In this document: piece by piece, positions 1 to 6,092 of the stretch
Numbering within the stretch: position 1 is the stretch's first letter
How the letters are laid out: every line of letters starts with the position of its first letter
Assembly: GCA_043758025.1 (NCBI GenBank)
Contig: JAYVOH010000026.1
Location: 1-6,772 of the forward strand
Source of the DNA: VFKE01 sp043758025
Lineage (GTDB): Bacteria; Verrucomicrobiota; Verrucomicrobiia; Verrucomicrobiales; Verrucomicrobiaceae
Direction of reading: 5' to 3'
DNA: 6,772 nucleotides
Position numbers and translations under genes: made by a program
Notes under the pieces: generated by a model
The model's database searches: none
Seen by the model: the letters and a program-made list of their open reading frames with translations, nothing else
Told to the model about the DNA's origin: nothing

Positions 1-95
1 CGTTCGGCATCGCTACGCTCGCCTCACTCCGCCACCCCCGGAGGGGCGCGCGATACGAGGCAAGCCGCCTTTTACAGAAACAAGTTTACACTCCC

Positions 96-124
96 TTGAC
101 GTTCTTCCATCAAGGCGATAAAAT
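96..124 (+). promoter_or_regulatory. Candidate sigma70-type promoter for the toxin-antitoxin operon
   Basis: TTGACG (96-101) and TAAAAT (119-124) are separated by exactly 17 bases, a near-consensus vegetative promoter. Transcription would start about 131-132, at or beside the in-frame ATG at 132. The -10 box overlaps the ATG at 123, so use of this promoter would give a leaderless message starting at 132 rather than translation from 123. The match is seen directly; its activity is inferred. Confidence 0.45.
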
Positions 125-374
125 GCACGGCATGATCCTTGAGCAACATCCATCTTTGTTCTCGTTGACGGCTGCGGACATGTTACGCCTCGCTCAGGAG
201 TTGAAGGAACGCGCCGGGCACGAGGAAGTTGAGAGACAAAAGACATCGGTGCGTGCCGCCATTGAAGAGGGCTGGGACAGCGCTGAAGCGGGCAGACTGC
301 ATTCTCCCGAAGAAGCACGAGAGCAGCTCGCCGTAGTGAAAACACGTTTGAAAATGAATCAAGGATTGACCTGA
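123..374 (+). CDS. Putative type II antitoxin (partner of ParE/RelE-like toxin)
   Basis: Small acidic, largely helical protein of 83 residues. It is called an antitoxin mainly because its stop codon overlaps the start of a ParE/RelE-like toxin by one base (TGATG at 372-376). The C-terminal half (AAIEEGWDSAEAGRLHSPEE) resembles the toxin-binding tails of ParD/RelB-like antitoxins, with an 'EEG...AEAGR..S.EE' pattern. I cannot assign the N-terminal DNA-binding part to a specific fold. The start is uncertain. ATG 123 has an AAGG Shine-Dalgarno (112-115) seven bases upstream and was chosen for that. ATG 132 (80 residues) would fit a leaderless transcript from the promoter overlapping this region. 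TTG 96 is possible but lies inside the promoter match. Antitoxins of this kind usually bind and neutralise the toxin and repress their own operon. Confidence 0.72.
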   Translation: MHGMILEQHPSLFSLTAADMLRLAQELKERAGHEEVERQKTSVRAAIEEGWDSAEAGRLHSPEEAREQLAVVKTRLKMNQGLT

Positions 375-676
375 TGCCCAGTTATTTTCTCACGCCGGAA
401 GCGATACAAGACATTGAGGGTATCTGGCTTTACATAGCGCGTGACAACACCGATGCGGCGGACACTTTGGAAAACTCCATCCACGAAGCTTGTGCCCAAA
501 TGGCGGAATTTCCTTTCATGGGACATACCCGCAATGATCTCACCGACAGGCCCGTGCGTTTCTGGCTTGTGAAACGCAATTACCTCATCGTTTACAATCC
601 AGCCAGCACCCCGCTCAAAGTGCTGCGTGTGCTGCACGGAGCACGAAATGCCGCAGCCTTGTTGGGCGATGAATGA
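374..676 (+). CDS. ParE/RelE-family toxin of a type II toxin-antitoxin system
   Basis: This 100-residue protein has the full length and sequence pattern of the ParE/RelE toxin superfamily. An N-terminal strand 'YFLTPEAIQDI' is followed by two helices ('IWLYIARDNTDAADTLENSI'), the 'FPFMGHTRNDL' segment (residues 46-56), a strand 'RFWLVKRNYLIVYN' (62-75), and the terminal strand 'LRVLHGAR' (84-91), where the family usually has 'ILRVLHGARD'. ParE members poison DNA gyrase and RelE members cut mRNA on the ribosome. Sequence alone does not decide between them here, although the motifs look more ParE-like. The start is well supported: AAGGA at 361-365 lies eight bases upstream of the ATG, and the ATG overlaps the antitoxin stop, which implies translational coupling. 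The gene looks intact. Confidence 0.88.
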   Translation: MPSYFLTPEAIQDIEGIWLYIARDNTDAADTLENSIHEACAQMAEFPFMGHTRNDLTDRPVRFWLVKRNYLIVYNPASTPLKVLRVLHGARNAAALLGDE

Positions 677-691
677 TGCTGGGTTCAGCTA

Positions 692-752
692 AACGTGATA
701 CAGGCTGTTGGCTTTTTGAGAGTAGCACAGGCTTACGAGCTTGTGTCACGTT
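692..752 (+). repeat. 15-bp imperfect inverted repeat / RNA hairpin between the toxin gene and tkt
   Basis: The arms 692-706 (AACGTGATACAGGCT) and 738-752 (AGCTTGTGTCACGTT) pair over 15 positions around a 31-base loop. Both departures from perfect complementarity are G-U pairs in the + strand RNA; in the - strand RNA they would be A-C mismatches. No T-run follows the stem, so it is not a standard intrinsic terminator. It could protect the 3' end of the toxin message, act in the tkt leader, or be a mobile-element remnant. Confidence 0.55.
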
Positions 753-788
753 CTGCCTGAACAACGATCAGGCCCGACCACTTCCATC

Positions 789-816
789 TTGCGCTCCAAC
801 CCGATGCCGGTATGTA
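789..816 (+). promoter_or_regulatory. tkt: Weak candidate promoter upstream of tkt
   Basis: TTGCGC (789-794) and TATGTA (811-816) are 16 bases apart, and TATGTA lies 18 bases before the tkt ATG, which would give a leader of roughly 11 bases. Each box has two mismatches to consensus. It is listed because tkt needs a promoter in this spacer if it is not co-transcribed with the toxin genes. Confidence 0.25.
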
Positions 817-833
817 ACCCGCCCTTATTTCTC

Positions 834-2813
834 ATGAACAAAGACATCCTTCAGAAAGCCGCCAACGAAGCCCGTGGTCTCGCCATGGACGCCGTGCACA
901 AGTGCAACTCCGGCCACCTCGGCCTGCCGCTCGGTGCCGCAGAAGTCGGCGCGGTGCTCTTCGGCGAATCACTCCAAATAGATCCTGCCGACCCGAAGTG
1001 GCTCAATCGCGACCGCTTTATCCTCTCCGCAGGACACGGCTCGATGTTCCTCTACGGCTGGTTGCACCTCAGTGGATTTGATTTGCCAATGAAGGAGCTG
1101 GAGAACTTCCGTCAGCTTCACAGTAGAACGCCCGGACATCCGGAATCATTTGAAACCGTGGGCGTGGAGAGCACCACTGGCCCGCTCGGTCAGGGAGTCG
1201 GTAACGCCGTCGGCTATGCGCTCAGCGGCAAGATGGCTGCGGCGAAATACAACACGCCCGATCACGCGATCCTTGATTACCATGTCATCGCGCTCGCTGG
1301 CGACGGCTGTTTCCAGGAAGGCGTGGCGCGTGAAGCGGTCGCTTTCGCGGCGCACAACGGCCTCGACAATCTCATTCTCATTCTCGATTCCAATGACGTC
1401 ACGCTCGATGCCATGGCCAAGCTGACGCAGAGCGAGGACACGAAAAAACTCTACCTCGCCCTTGGCTGGGATGTGGTGCAGATCGACGGCAACGATCTCG
1501 ACGCCGTGCAAAAAGCCATCGCCCGTGCGAAGAAACAAAACAACGGCAAGCCCAAGCTCATTATCTCGCGCACCGTCATCGGCAAAGGCATTCCCGAAGT
1601 CGCTGGCAGCGCGAAGGCTCACGGCGAAGGCGGCGCGAAATTTATTGATGCCGCGCGCGTCGGGCTTGGTCTTCCCGCAGACCAGCATTTCTATGTCAGC
1701 GATGAAGTGAAAGGTTACTTCGCCGACCTCAAAGCGAAGCGCGCCCGCTTGCACAAGCGCTGGACAAAATCTTTCGCCGCATGGGCCGCCGCTCATCCGC
1801 AACTCAAGGCTGAACTCGACGCGGCACAAGCTTCCAGCGCGAGCGTGGAAGACTTGCTCAAGCTCATCCCTGAAACATCCGGTGAAGGCAAAGCCGCCAC
1901 GCGCAATTGCGGCGGCGAAATCTTCAATCATCTCGCCAAAGCCGTGCCGAACATCATCACCGGCAGCGCTGACTTATACGGCTCCACGAAAAATTACATC
2001 AAAGACGGCGGTGATTTCTCCAAGGAAAATCCGCTGGGCCGCAACATCTGGTTCGGCATCCGCGAGCACGCCATGTGCGCCATCTGCAACGGCATCGCCT
2101 ACGACGGACTCTTCCGCGCCAGCGGCGCCACGTTCCTCGTGTTCGCCGACTACTGCCGCCCGAGCATCCGTCTCGCCGCGCTCAGCAAACTCCCCGTCAC
2201 TTATATTTTCACTCACGACAGCGTCGGCGTCGGCGAAGACGGCCCCACGCACCAGCCCGTTGAGACCGTCAGCGGCCTGCGTGTGATTCCTAATCTCGAC
2301 GTCATCCGCCCCGGCGACATCGAAGAAACTGCCGCCGCATTCGCGCTTGCCTTCAGCCGCAAGGACGGCCCGACCCTGCTCGCTCTCACGCGTCAGGACA
2401 TTCCGCATCAAGGTTCCGTTTCCGCCAGCTTCCGCCGCGAAGGCACGCTCAAGGGTGGCTACGTTCTCGTGAAGGAAACCGCCGAACTAAAAACCATCCT
2501 TATCGCCACCGGCTCCGAACTCCAACACGCCGTCAACGCCGCCAAGAAACTCGGCGAAGGCGTCCGCGTCGTCTCCATGCCGTGCACGGAAATCTTCGAC
2601 CGCCAGCCGCAGAGCTATCGCAATGAAGTGCTTCCTTCTTCATGCAAACACCGCATCGCCATCGAAGCCGGCGTCACCGGCCTCTGGTGGAAATACGTCG
2701 GACTCGAAGGCAAAGTCGTCGGCATCGACCGCTTCGGTATCAGCGCTCCCGGCAACACTGTGATGAAGGAACTCGGCATGACAGCGGAGCATCTGGTGTC
2801 GGTGGCCAGTTGA
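834..2813 (+). CDS. tkt: Transketolase
   Basis: Complete thiamine-diphosphate transketolase of 659 residues, the usual size. It moves two-carbon ketol units between sugar phosphates in the non-oxidative pentose phosphate (and Calvin) pathway, in the cytosol. Visible landmarks: SGHLGLPLG (26-34, substrate and cofactor His27), DRFILSAGHGSMFLY (60-74), GPLGQG (117-122), the cofactor-binding GDG motif (157-159) with Asn187, His263 in KAHGEGG, the catalytic glutamate in GIREHAM (Glu411), HDSVGVGEDGPTHQPVE (461-477, with Asp469 and His473) and Arg520. Several of these fall at the same residue numbers as in E. coli TktA. I chose ATG 834 because the homology starts at once (MNKDILQKAANEAR). The frame stays open upstream to 741, but those 31 residues look non-native and overlap a hairpin arm and a candidate promoter. 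The final 28 codons are repeated downstream inside the HEPN gene. The protein itself appears intact. Confidence 0.97.
   Translation: MNKDILQKAANEARGLAMDAVHKCNSGHLGLPLGAAEVGAVLFGESLQIDPADPKWLNRDRFILSAGHGSMFLYGWLHLSGFDLPMKELENFRQLHSRTPGHPESFETVGVESTTGPLGQGVGNAVGYALSGKMAAAKYNTPDHAILDYHVIALAGDGCFQEGVAREAVAFAAHNGLDNLILILDSNDVTLDAMAKLTQSEDTKKLYLALGWDVVQIDGNDLDAVQKAIARAKKQNNGKPKLIISRTVIGKGIPEVAGSAKAHGEGGAKFIDAARVGLGLPADQHFYVSDEVKGYFADLKAKRARLHKRWTKSFAAWAAAHPQLKAELDAAQASSASVEDLLKLIPETSGEGKAATRNCGGEIFNHLAKAVPNIITGSADLYGSTKNYIKDGGDFSKENPLGRNIWFGIREHAMCAICNGIAYDGLFRASGATFLVFADYCRPSIRLAALSKLPVTYIFTHDSVGVGEDGPTHQPVETVSGLRVIPNLDVIRPGDIEETAAAFALAFSRKDGPTLLALTRQDIPHQGSVSASFRREGTLKGGYVLVKETAELKTILIATGSELQHAVNAAKKLGEGVRVVSMPCTEIFDRQPQSYRNEVLPSSCKHRIAIEAGVTGLWWKYVGLEGKVVGIDRFGISAPGNTVMKELGMTAEHLVSVAS
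2727..2813 (+). repeat. tkt: tkt 3'-end repeat, copy 1 (end of the full tkt gene)
   Basis: The last 29 codons of tkt, including the stop, match 3458-3544 without gaps at 73 of 87 bases. Of the 14 differences, all eight in the first 24 codons are in third positions and only one of those changes an amino acid (Met to Ile). The remaining six are in the last few codons. The two copies start 731 bases apart in direct orientation and flank the MNT-HEPN genes. Confidence 0.95.
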
Positions 2814-2856
2814 GAAAACCGTTTGCCCTTTCGCTGGCGGTGGCGTTTCCTCCCGC

Positions 2857-3180
2857 ATGATCGCCATGCAGGACATCCAGCGCTACTGCGATGCCATCGC
2901 CGCTGCCTTCAAGCCGGAGCGCATTATTCTCTTCGGCTCCCACGCCTATGGCAGGCCGCACCCGGATTCGGATGTGGATGTGCTGGTGGTGATGCCCAAG
3001 TCGCGTCGCATGGGACAGAGGCCCTCGCTGAAGATCCGGGAGACCATCAAGGCAGGCTTCCCTGTGGATATTCTGGTGCGCGACCCTGAAGACATGGCGC
3101 GGCGCATCGCGGATCGGGAGTCCTTCATTCTGGATGTCACTGAGAAAGTTCGTGTGATGTATGAAGCAAGCCACGCGTGA
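2857..3180 (+). CDS. MNT-type minimal nucleotidyltransferase (MntA-like antitoxin candidate)
   Basis: A 107-residue polymerase-beta-fold nucleotidyltransferase domain. The signature GS-X10-DxD is complete: Gly27-Ser28 in 'LFGSHAYG', then Asp39 and Asp41 in 'PDSDVDVLV'. The third metal-binding acid is probably Asp71 in 'PVDILV'. These residues predict an active enzyme rather than a degenerate one. Stand-alone MNT proteins next to HEPN genes form toxin-antitoxin pairs. In characterised MntA-HepT systems the MNT protein inactivates the HEPN RNase by adding AMP to it. The pairing fits here because the gene overlaps the following HEPN gene by 20 bases. ATG 2857 has no clear Shine-Dalgarno, and ATG 2866 is an equally acceptable start three codons later. 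The cassette lies between two tkt tails, so it was probably acquired by insertion. Confidence 0.88.
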   Translation: MIAMQDIQRYCDAIAAAFKPERIILFGSHAYGRPHPDSDVDVLVVMPKSRRMGQRPSLKIRETIKAGFPVDILVRDPEDMARRIADRESFILDVTEKVRVMYEASHA

Positions 3181-3544
3181 GTGGATCAAGAAGGCGGAGG
3201 GCGACTACATGGCCGCGACCATCCTGTCGCGGCGGCGCAAAGTGCCGCTGCACGATCAAGTCTGCTTTCACTGTCAACAGAGCGCAGAGAAATATCTCAA
3301 GGCGCGGCTTGAGGAAGCAAACATCCGTATCCCGAAGACGCATGACCTTGAAGAACTTTTAGATTTGGTGCTTCCGCTGGAGTCGCTTTGGTCAGCTTTG
3401 CGCCCCGCCCTCGAAAAGTTGACCGATTTTGGCGTGGAGTTCCGAAATCCCGGCCACGACCGCTTCGGCATCAGCGCACCGGGCAACACGGTGATGAAGG
3501 AACTCGGGATCACGGCGGAACATCTGGTGACTGCGGCGATGTGA
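3161..3544 (+). CDS. HEPN-domain protein with C-terminus replaced by a transketolase tail (chimera)
   Basis: Residues 1-99 are a HEPN domain of the kind paired with MNT proteins: 'REWIKKAEGDYMAA' (6-19), 'CFHCQQSAEKYLKA' (35-48), 'KTHDLEEL' (59-66), and 'GVEFRNPG' (91-98), which corresponds to the usual 'ARYPG' stretch. Arg56-X4-His61 fits the R-X4-6-H RNase motif of HEPN toxins, but position 63 is Leu rather than the Tyr that is AMP-modified in HepT-type toxins. From Asp100 to the stop the protein is not HEPN. 'DRFGISAPGNTVMKELG' and the following residues duplicate the end of transketolase, in frame, replacing the final HEPN helix. The total of 127 residues is close to normal HEPN length. 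The start overlaps the MNT gene by 20 bases, implying coupling. Whether the chimera folds or keeps RNase activity cannot be told from sequence. It may be a remnant or a functional fusion. Confidence 0.85.
   Translation: MKQATREWIKKAEGDYMAATILSRRRKVPLHDQVCFHCQQSAEKYLKARLEEANIRIPKTHDLEELLDLVLPLESLWSALRPALEKLTDFGVEFRNPGHDRFGISAPGNTVMKELGITAEHLVTAAM
3458..3544 (+). repeat. tkt 3'-end repeat, copy 2 (inside the HEPN gene)
   Basis: Ungapped second copy of the last 29 codons of tkt, 84% identical to 2727-2813, with the reading frame kept and the stop codon at the same place. Because most differences are synonymous, this copy came from a tkt gene that had diverged under selection and not from a fresh local duplication. 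The left junction lies at about 3451-3458, where only a few bases (CGGC) are shared with the sequence preceding copy 1. Confidence 0.95.
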
Positions 3545-3567
3545 CGTTTGCGCCACAGGCTGCGGCT

Positions 3568-3632
3568 TGTAGGGCAAGCGCACCGCTTGCCGTAATTTCG
3601 GGAGTTAAGGCAGGCGGTGCGCCCGCCCTACA
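3568..3632. repeat. Pair of inverted REP-like hairpins (BIME-like element)
   Basis: Two hairpins face each other. GTAG (3569-3572) precedes stem GGCAAGCG (3573-3580), loop CAC, stem CGCTTGCC (3584-3591). After 17 bases comes stem GGCAGGCG (3609-3616), loop GTG, stem CGCCCGCC (3620-3627, one mismatch), and CTAC (3628-3631), the complement of GTAG. The outer 24-base arms also pair with each other at 21 of 24 positions. A GTAG tetranucleotide beside a hairpin is the hallmark of REP sequences handled by REP-associated tyrosine transposases. It lies between two convergent genes, 11 bases from the stop of the GH75-like gene, and could act as a two-way terminator. Confidence 0.8.
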
Positions 3633-3643
3633 ATGCCAAATTA

Positions 3644-5236
3644 CTATGGTTTTTTGCCATCTGTTGAAGGCGGTGCCGGAGGCGTTGCAATCTCGCCGTG
3701 CGTGTCATTATTCGTTGTTGCGGGCGTCTTGGTATCGGTAGGGGGCTTATTGTTCTTTTCCTCAGGGACAACCGTCGGCACCACGGGCTTGGGAACTTCC
3801 CACTTGTAGAGCATGTAGTCTTTGCCCAGACCGCCCAACTCTTCAATGTATCCGCTTACTTTTTCATACCATTTGTCGTAGTCCGGTGGGCCGAAAGGTT
3901 TCTCGGCGGTTCCGGGAAATACCAGATAAGTGACCTTCAAGGAATCTTCTCCACGATTGTAGGACGTGGCCTTGTCGCTGATTTTTTTTGCCAGCACAAG
4001 CGACGCTTCGCCCATCTTCATGCTAGGCCCGTAGTCGCCACAGATGGCAGGGTATATTTTATCGTCGTGAATTACTGCGGCGTAATCGCCCATCGCTGGC
4101 GCTTGAGGCATGATGCGGGGGTAGTCTTTGAAGAGAAGCGAGAGAACGATGAACGGATCCTTCTCGGCGATGAGGCTGCTGCGGGTTTTCAAGGCTTTGA
4201 TCTCCGTTTCAAGATGCTGAATCTGCGCCTTGAGTTCGGCCTTGCGTGCGGAAGAAATATTTTTTTGCGCAACTTCTTTTTTCAAGACCTCGTTTTTCGT
4301 CTGCCATTTTGCCAGAAGCGGATTGGCGACCGTTCCTTGCTTGGGCCATTCATAACTGGTAAATGGTTGATAAAAATCACTGTTGTAAATGTCGGCTGTC
4401 ATCTCCGCCATGCGGTCGCCGTCGGAGCCGTCGGCGACCACATCCATGTCGCTCTGGAGAAGCAGTGCGCGGCGTTTGCTTGTTGGATGCTGCAACTCCA
4501 GGATGGTTTCACAGTCGAAGAAATTGTGCCGGTCGAGCAGGCGATTGAGGTGCGTGAGGTTGCGTTGCACCAACGTTACTTTGTTCTCGTAGAGTTTGTG
4601 GTAGAAGCCGGACACCTTCCCGCTGCCGAGCAGCTTTTCCAGATCGGGGAGCATCTTGGGCAGATGGCTGTTGAGCCGCGCGAGTTCGGCGACAGTTTGA
4701 TTCGGCTTGGGCACGTTGACCTTGACCTTGAACTCCACCTTATAGGCGTCCGGGTCAGCCGCAGAAAGGCTGGCGAAGTTGCCTTCGACCGTCTCCAGCT
4801 TGGACTCGATGGTGATGCCGTTGAAAAGCGTGGCCACATCCACATCTTTGCGCGGGACAAATTTTGACGGCAACGGCGGTGGCGGCGCGGGCACTTCGCG
4901 GATGACTTCTTTGATCACCTCTTTCGGCACCAGGACTTCCCGGTCGATGATTTTCCCCTTGCGGGAATTTTCCACCATCTCGGCGACGAATTTTTTCAAC
5001 TTCGACGCGAAGGGCGTGAACGGAATGATGAGCATGCCCAGCACCACGAGTAACATCAAGATGCGGCTCAAGACACCTAGGGTGTTGCCGCGTTTTGCCG
5101 GCGGTTCCCAGCGTGGCAGATATTTTATTTCCTGTTCGGGCGGAGGAATTTCCACGCCTTTGAGTTCAAAGGCTCCGCGCTGTGGATTGGTGGTGACCGG
5201 CGGAGAGGGATCCTTTGGCTGGAGTTCGTCAGACAT
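3644..5236 (-). CDS. Membrane-anchored GH75 (chitosanase-like) domain protein
   Basis: A 530-residue protein in four parts. Residues 1-52 are a proline-rich cytoplasmic tail. One membrane segment follows (about 53-76, 'VLSRILMLLVVLGMLIIPF'), preceded by basic residues that suggest the N-terminus is inside. Residues 80-480 form the extracytoplasmic part, and 483-530 are a Pro/Thr-rich disordered tail. The external part shows features of glycoside hydrolase family 75: 'SDMDVVADGSDGD' (262-274), 'NSDFYQPFTSYEWP' (285-298), 'DPFIVLSLLF' (360-369), and 'KIYPAICGDYGPSMKMGEAS' (393-412). Asp401 and Glu410 in the last segment are nine residues apart, as reported for the catalytic pair of a fungal GH75 chitosanase. 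A charged helical, coiled-coil-like stretch (about 311-353) sits inside the domain. The family cleaves chitosan; activity here is inferred. The gene starts 11 bases after the SDR gene, so they are probably co-transcribed. No clear Shine-Dalgarno precedes the ATG. Confidence 0.78.
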   Translation of the reverse strand: MSDELQPKDPSPPVTTNPQRGAFELKGVEIPPPEQEIKYLPRWEPPAKRGNTLGVLSRILMLLVVLGMLIIPFTPFASKLKKFVAEMVENSRKGKIIDREVLVPKEVIKEVIREVPAPPPPLPSKFVPRKDVDVATLFNGITIESKLETVEGNFASLSAADPDAYKVEFKVKVNVPKPNQTVAELARLNSHLPKMLPDLEKLLGSGKVSGFYHKLYENKVTLVQRNLTHLNRLLDRHNFFDCETILELQHPTSKRRALLLQSDMDVVADGSDGDRMAEMTADIYNSDFYQPFTSYEWPKQGTVANPLLAKWQTKNEVLKKEVAQKNISSARKAELKAQIQHLETEIKALKTRSSLIAEKDPFIVLSLLFKDYPRIMPQAPAMGDYAAVIHDDKIYPAICGDYGPSMKMGEASLVLAKKISDKATSYNRGEDSLKVTYLVFPGTAEKPFGPPDYDKWYEKVSGYIEELGGLGKDYMLYKWEVPKPVVPTVVPEEKNNKPPTDTKTPATTNNDTHGEIATPPAPPSTDGKKP

Positions 5237-5247
5237 GGGAAGTGATG

Positions 5248-6081
5248 CTAGCTTTTTCGTTCGGCCTGACGATAACGCAAACCGAAGGCCAGACTCAGCA
5301 GGCTTCGCGGCATTTTTTCAAATAACATCGCAGCCAACGCCACCCGCCATCCGGGGAAAACTCGCGCGGCATTGCACTCCAGTTTTTGCAGCGATATGGA
5401 AACAACGCTTTCACGCGGCATCCTCAGCAATCCCTGACCGCTGCGCAGAATGTCCGCGCCATCAGGCCGACGCGCATTAGTCCCGAATTTTGTCGGGGTG
5501 GGACCGGGGCAAACCGTAAGCACCTGCACATGGCGGGCCGCCAGTTCGATTCTCAGCGATTCGCCCAGACTCGACACATAAGCCTTCGTCGCCGCATAAA
5601 CTCCAATTTGGGCCATGGGCGCGACACTGGCCAGCGAACTGATATTCAGCACGGCGCCGGGGTGTTCCGCCGTGGCGGAAATTCGCCGGATAAACTCCAA
5701 CATCATCAAGGTGAGCGCCGTGATGTTGAGATTGATCTGGAGCATGATGCGCGCCTCGTCCGCATCGGCGAAGTCTCCGTAATCCCCCACCCCGGCGTTG
5801 TTGATGAGCAGTGTGGGTTTCAGACCCGCATCCTCCACACATTTCCAAAGAGCATCACGGCCAGCAGCCGTCGCCAGATCACAAGCGCAAGTCAGGACGC
5901 TCAATGATGCGTTCTGCCTTTGCAGTTCCGCCGCCAATTCGTTCAAGGCATCGCCGCTGCGTGCGGCCAGCACCAAGGCTTTGGCCTTGGGAGAAATTTG
6001 CTTTGCGAATTCCGCGCCCAACCCGGAAGAGGCACCCGTGATAATGGCTGTGCAGCCGCTGAGTTGAAAAGGCTTGCTCAT
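5248..6081 (-). CDS. Short-chain dehydrogenase/reductase (classical SDR)
   Basis: A 277-residue classical SDR oxidoreductase. The Rossmann cofactor motif TGASSGLG is at 15-22, and NNAG (94-97) marks the central strand. The catalytic set is Ser149, Tyr162 and Lys166 in 'NISS...VYAATK', with the typical 13-residue Ser-Tyr spacing. 'CPGPTPTKFG' (191-200) follows the usual PG motif. Arg41 just after the second strand ('LVLAARSGD') suggests NADP(H) preference. The overall pattern is close to the DltE/YqjQ-type short-chain reductases, and the substrate cannot be named. I chose ATG 6081 because the conserved domain begins right after it. The frame is open upstream to TTG 6120 and ATG 6108, but that extension (MSSRMRHRPHLRK) is not SDR-like and overlaps a hairpin. 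The next gene, encoding the GH75-like protein, starts 11 bases downstream. Confidence 0.92.
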   Translation of the reverse strand: MSKPFQLSGCTAIITGASSGLGAEFAKQISPKAKALVLAARSGDALNELAAELQRQNASLSVLTCACDLATAAGRDALWKCVEDAGLKPTLLINNAGVGDYGDFADADEARIMLQINLNITALTLMMLEFIRRISATAEHPGAVLNISSLASVAPMAQIGVYAATKAYVSSLGESLRIELAARHVQVLTVCPGPTPTKFGTNARRPDGADILRSGQGLLRMPRESVVSISLQKLECNAARVFPGWRVALAAMLFEKMPRSLLSLAFGLRYRQAERKS

Positions 6082-6092
6082 TTTTCGCAGAT

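Noticed and set aside
57..74. Possible terminator (AGGC...GCCTTTT) left of the toxin-antitoxin module
   Set aside because: The stem is only about 4 bp with a short T-run, too weak to call.
13..345. A 110-codon open frame on the - strand at the left edge
   Set aside because: It overlaps the antitoxin gene on the opposite strand and has an Arg/Pro-rich composition with no family signature.
741..833. N-terminal extension of transketolase from 741
   Set aside because: The 31 extra residues have no transketolase similarity, overlap a hairpin arm and a candidate promoter, and the protein from 834 already has normal length and E. coli-like residue numbering.
1146..1931. A 261-codon open frame on the - strand inside tkt
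   Set aside because: It is antisense to well-conserved transketolase sequence and has no recognisable domain. It is explained by codon bias on the coding strand.
3592..3608. The GTAG-flanked hairpins as a CRISPR repeat-spacer pair
   Set aside because: Only two units are present, they are inverted rather than direct, and the unit structure fits REP/BIME instead.
3698..4867. A 389-codon open frame on the + strand opposite the GH75-like gene
   Set aside because: It lies wholly antisense to a gene with recognisable domain motifs, its translation is Phe/Val/Arg-rich with no familiar motif, and GC-rich codon use readily opens such shadow frames.
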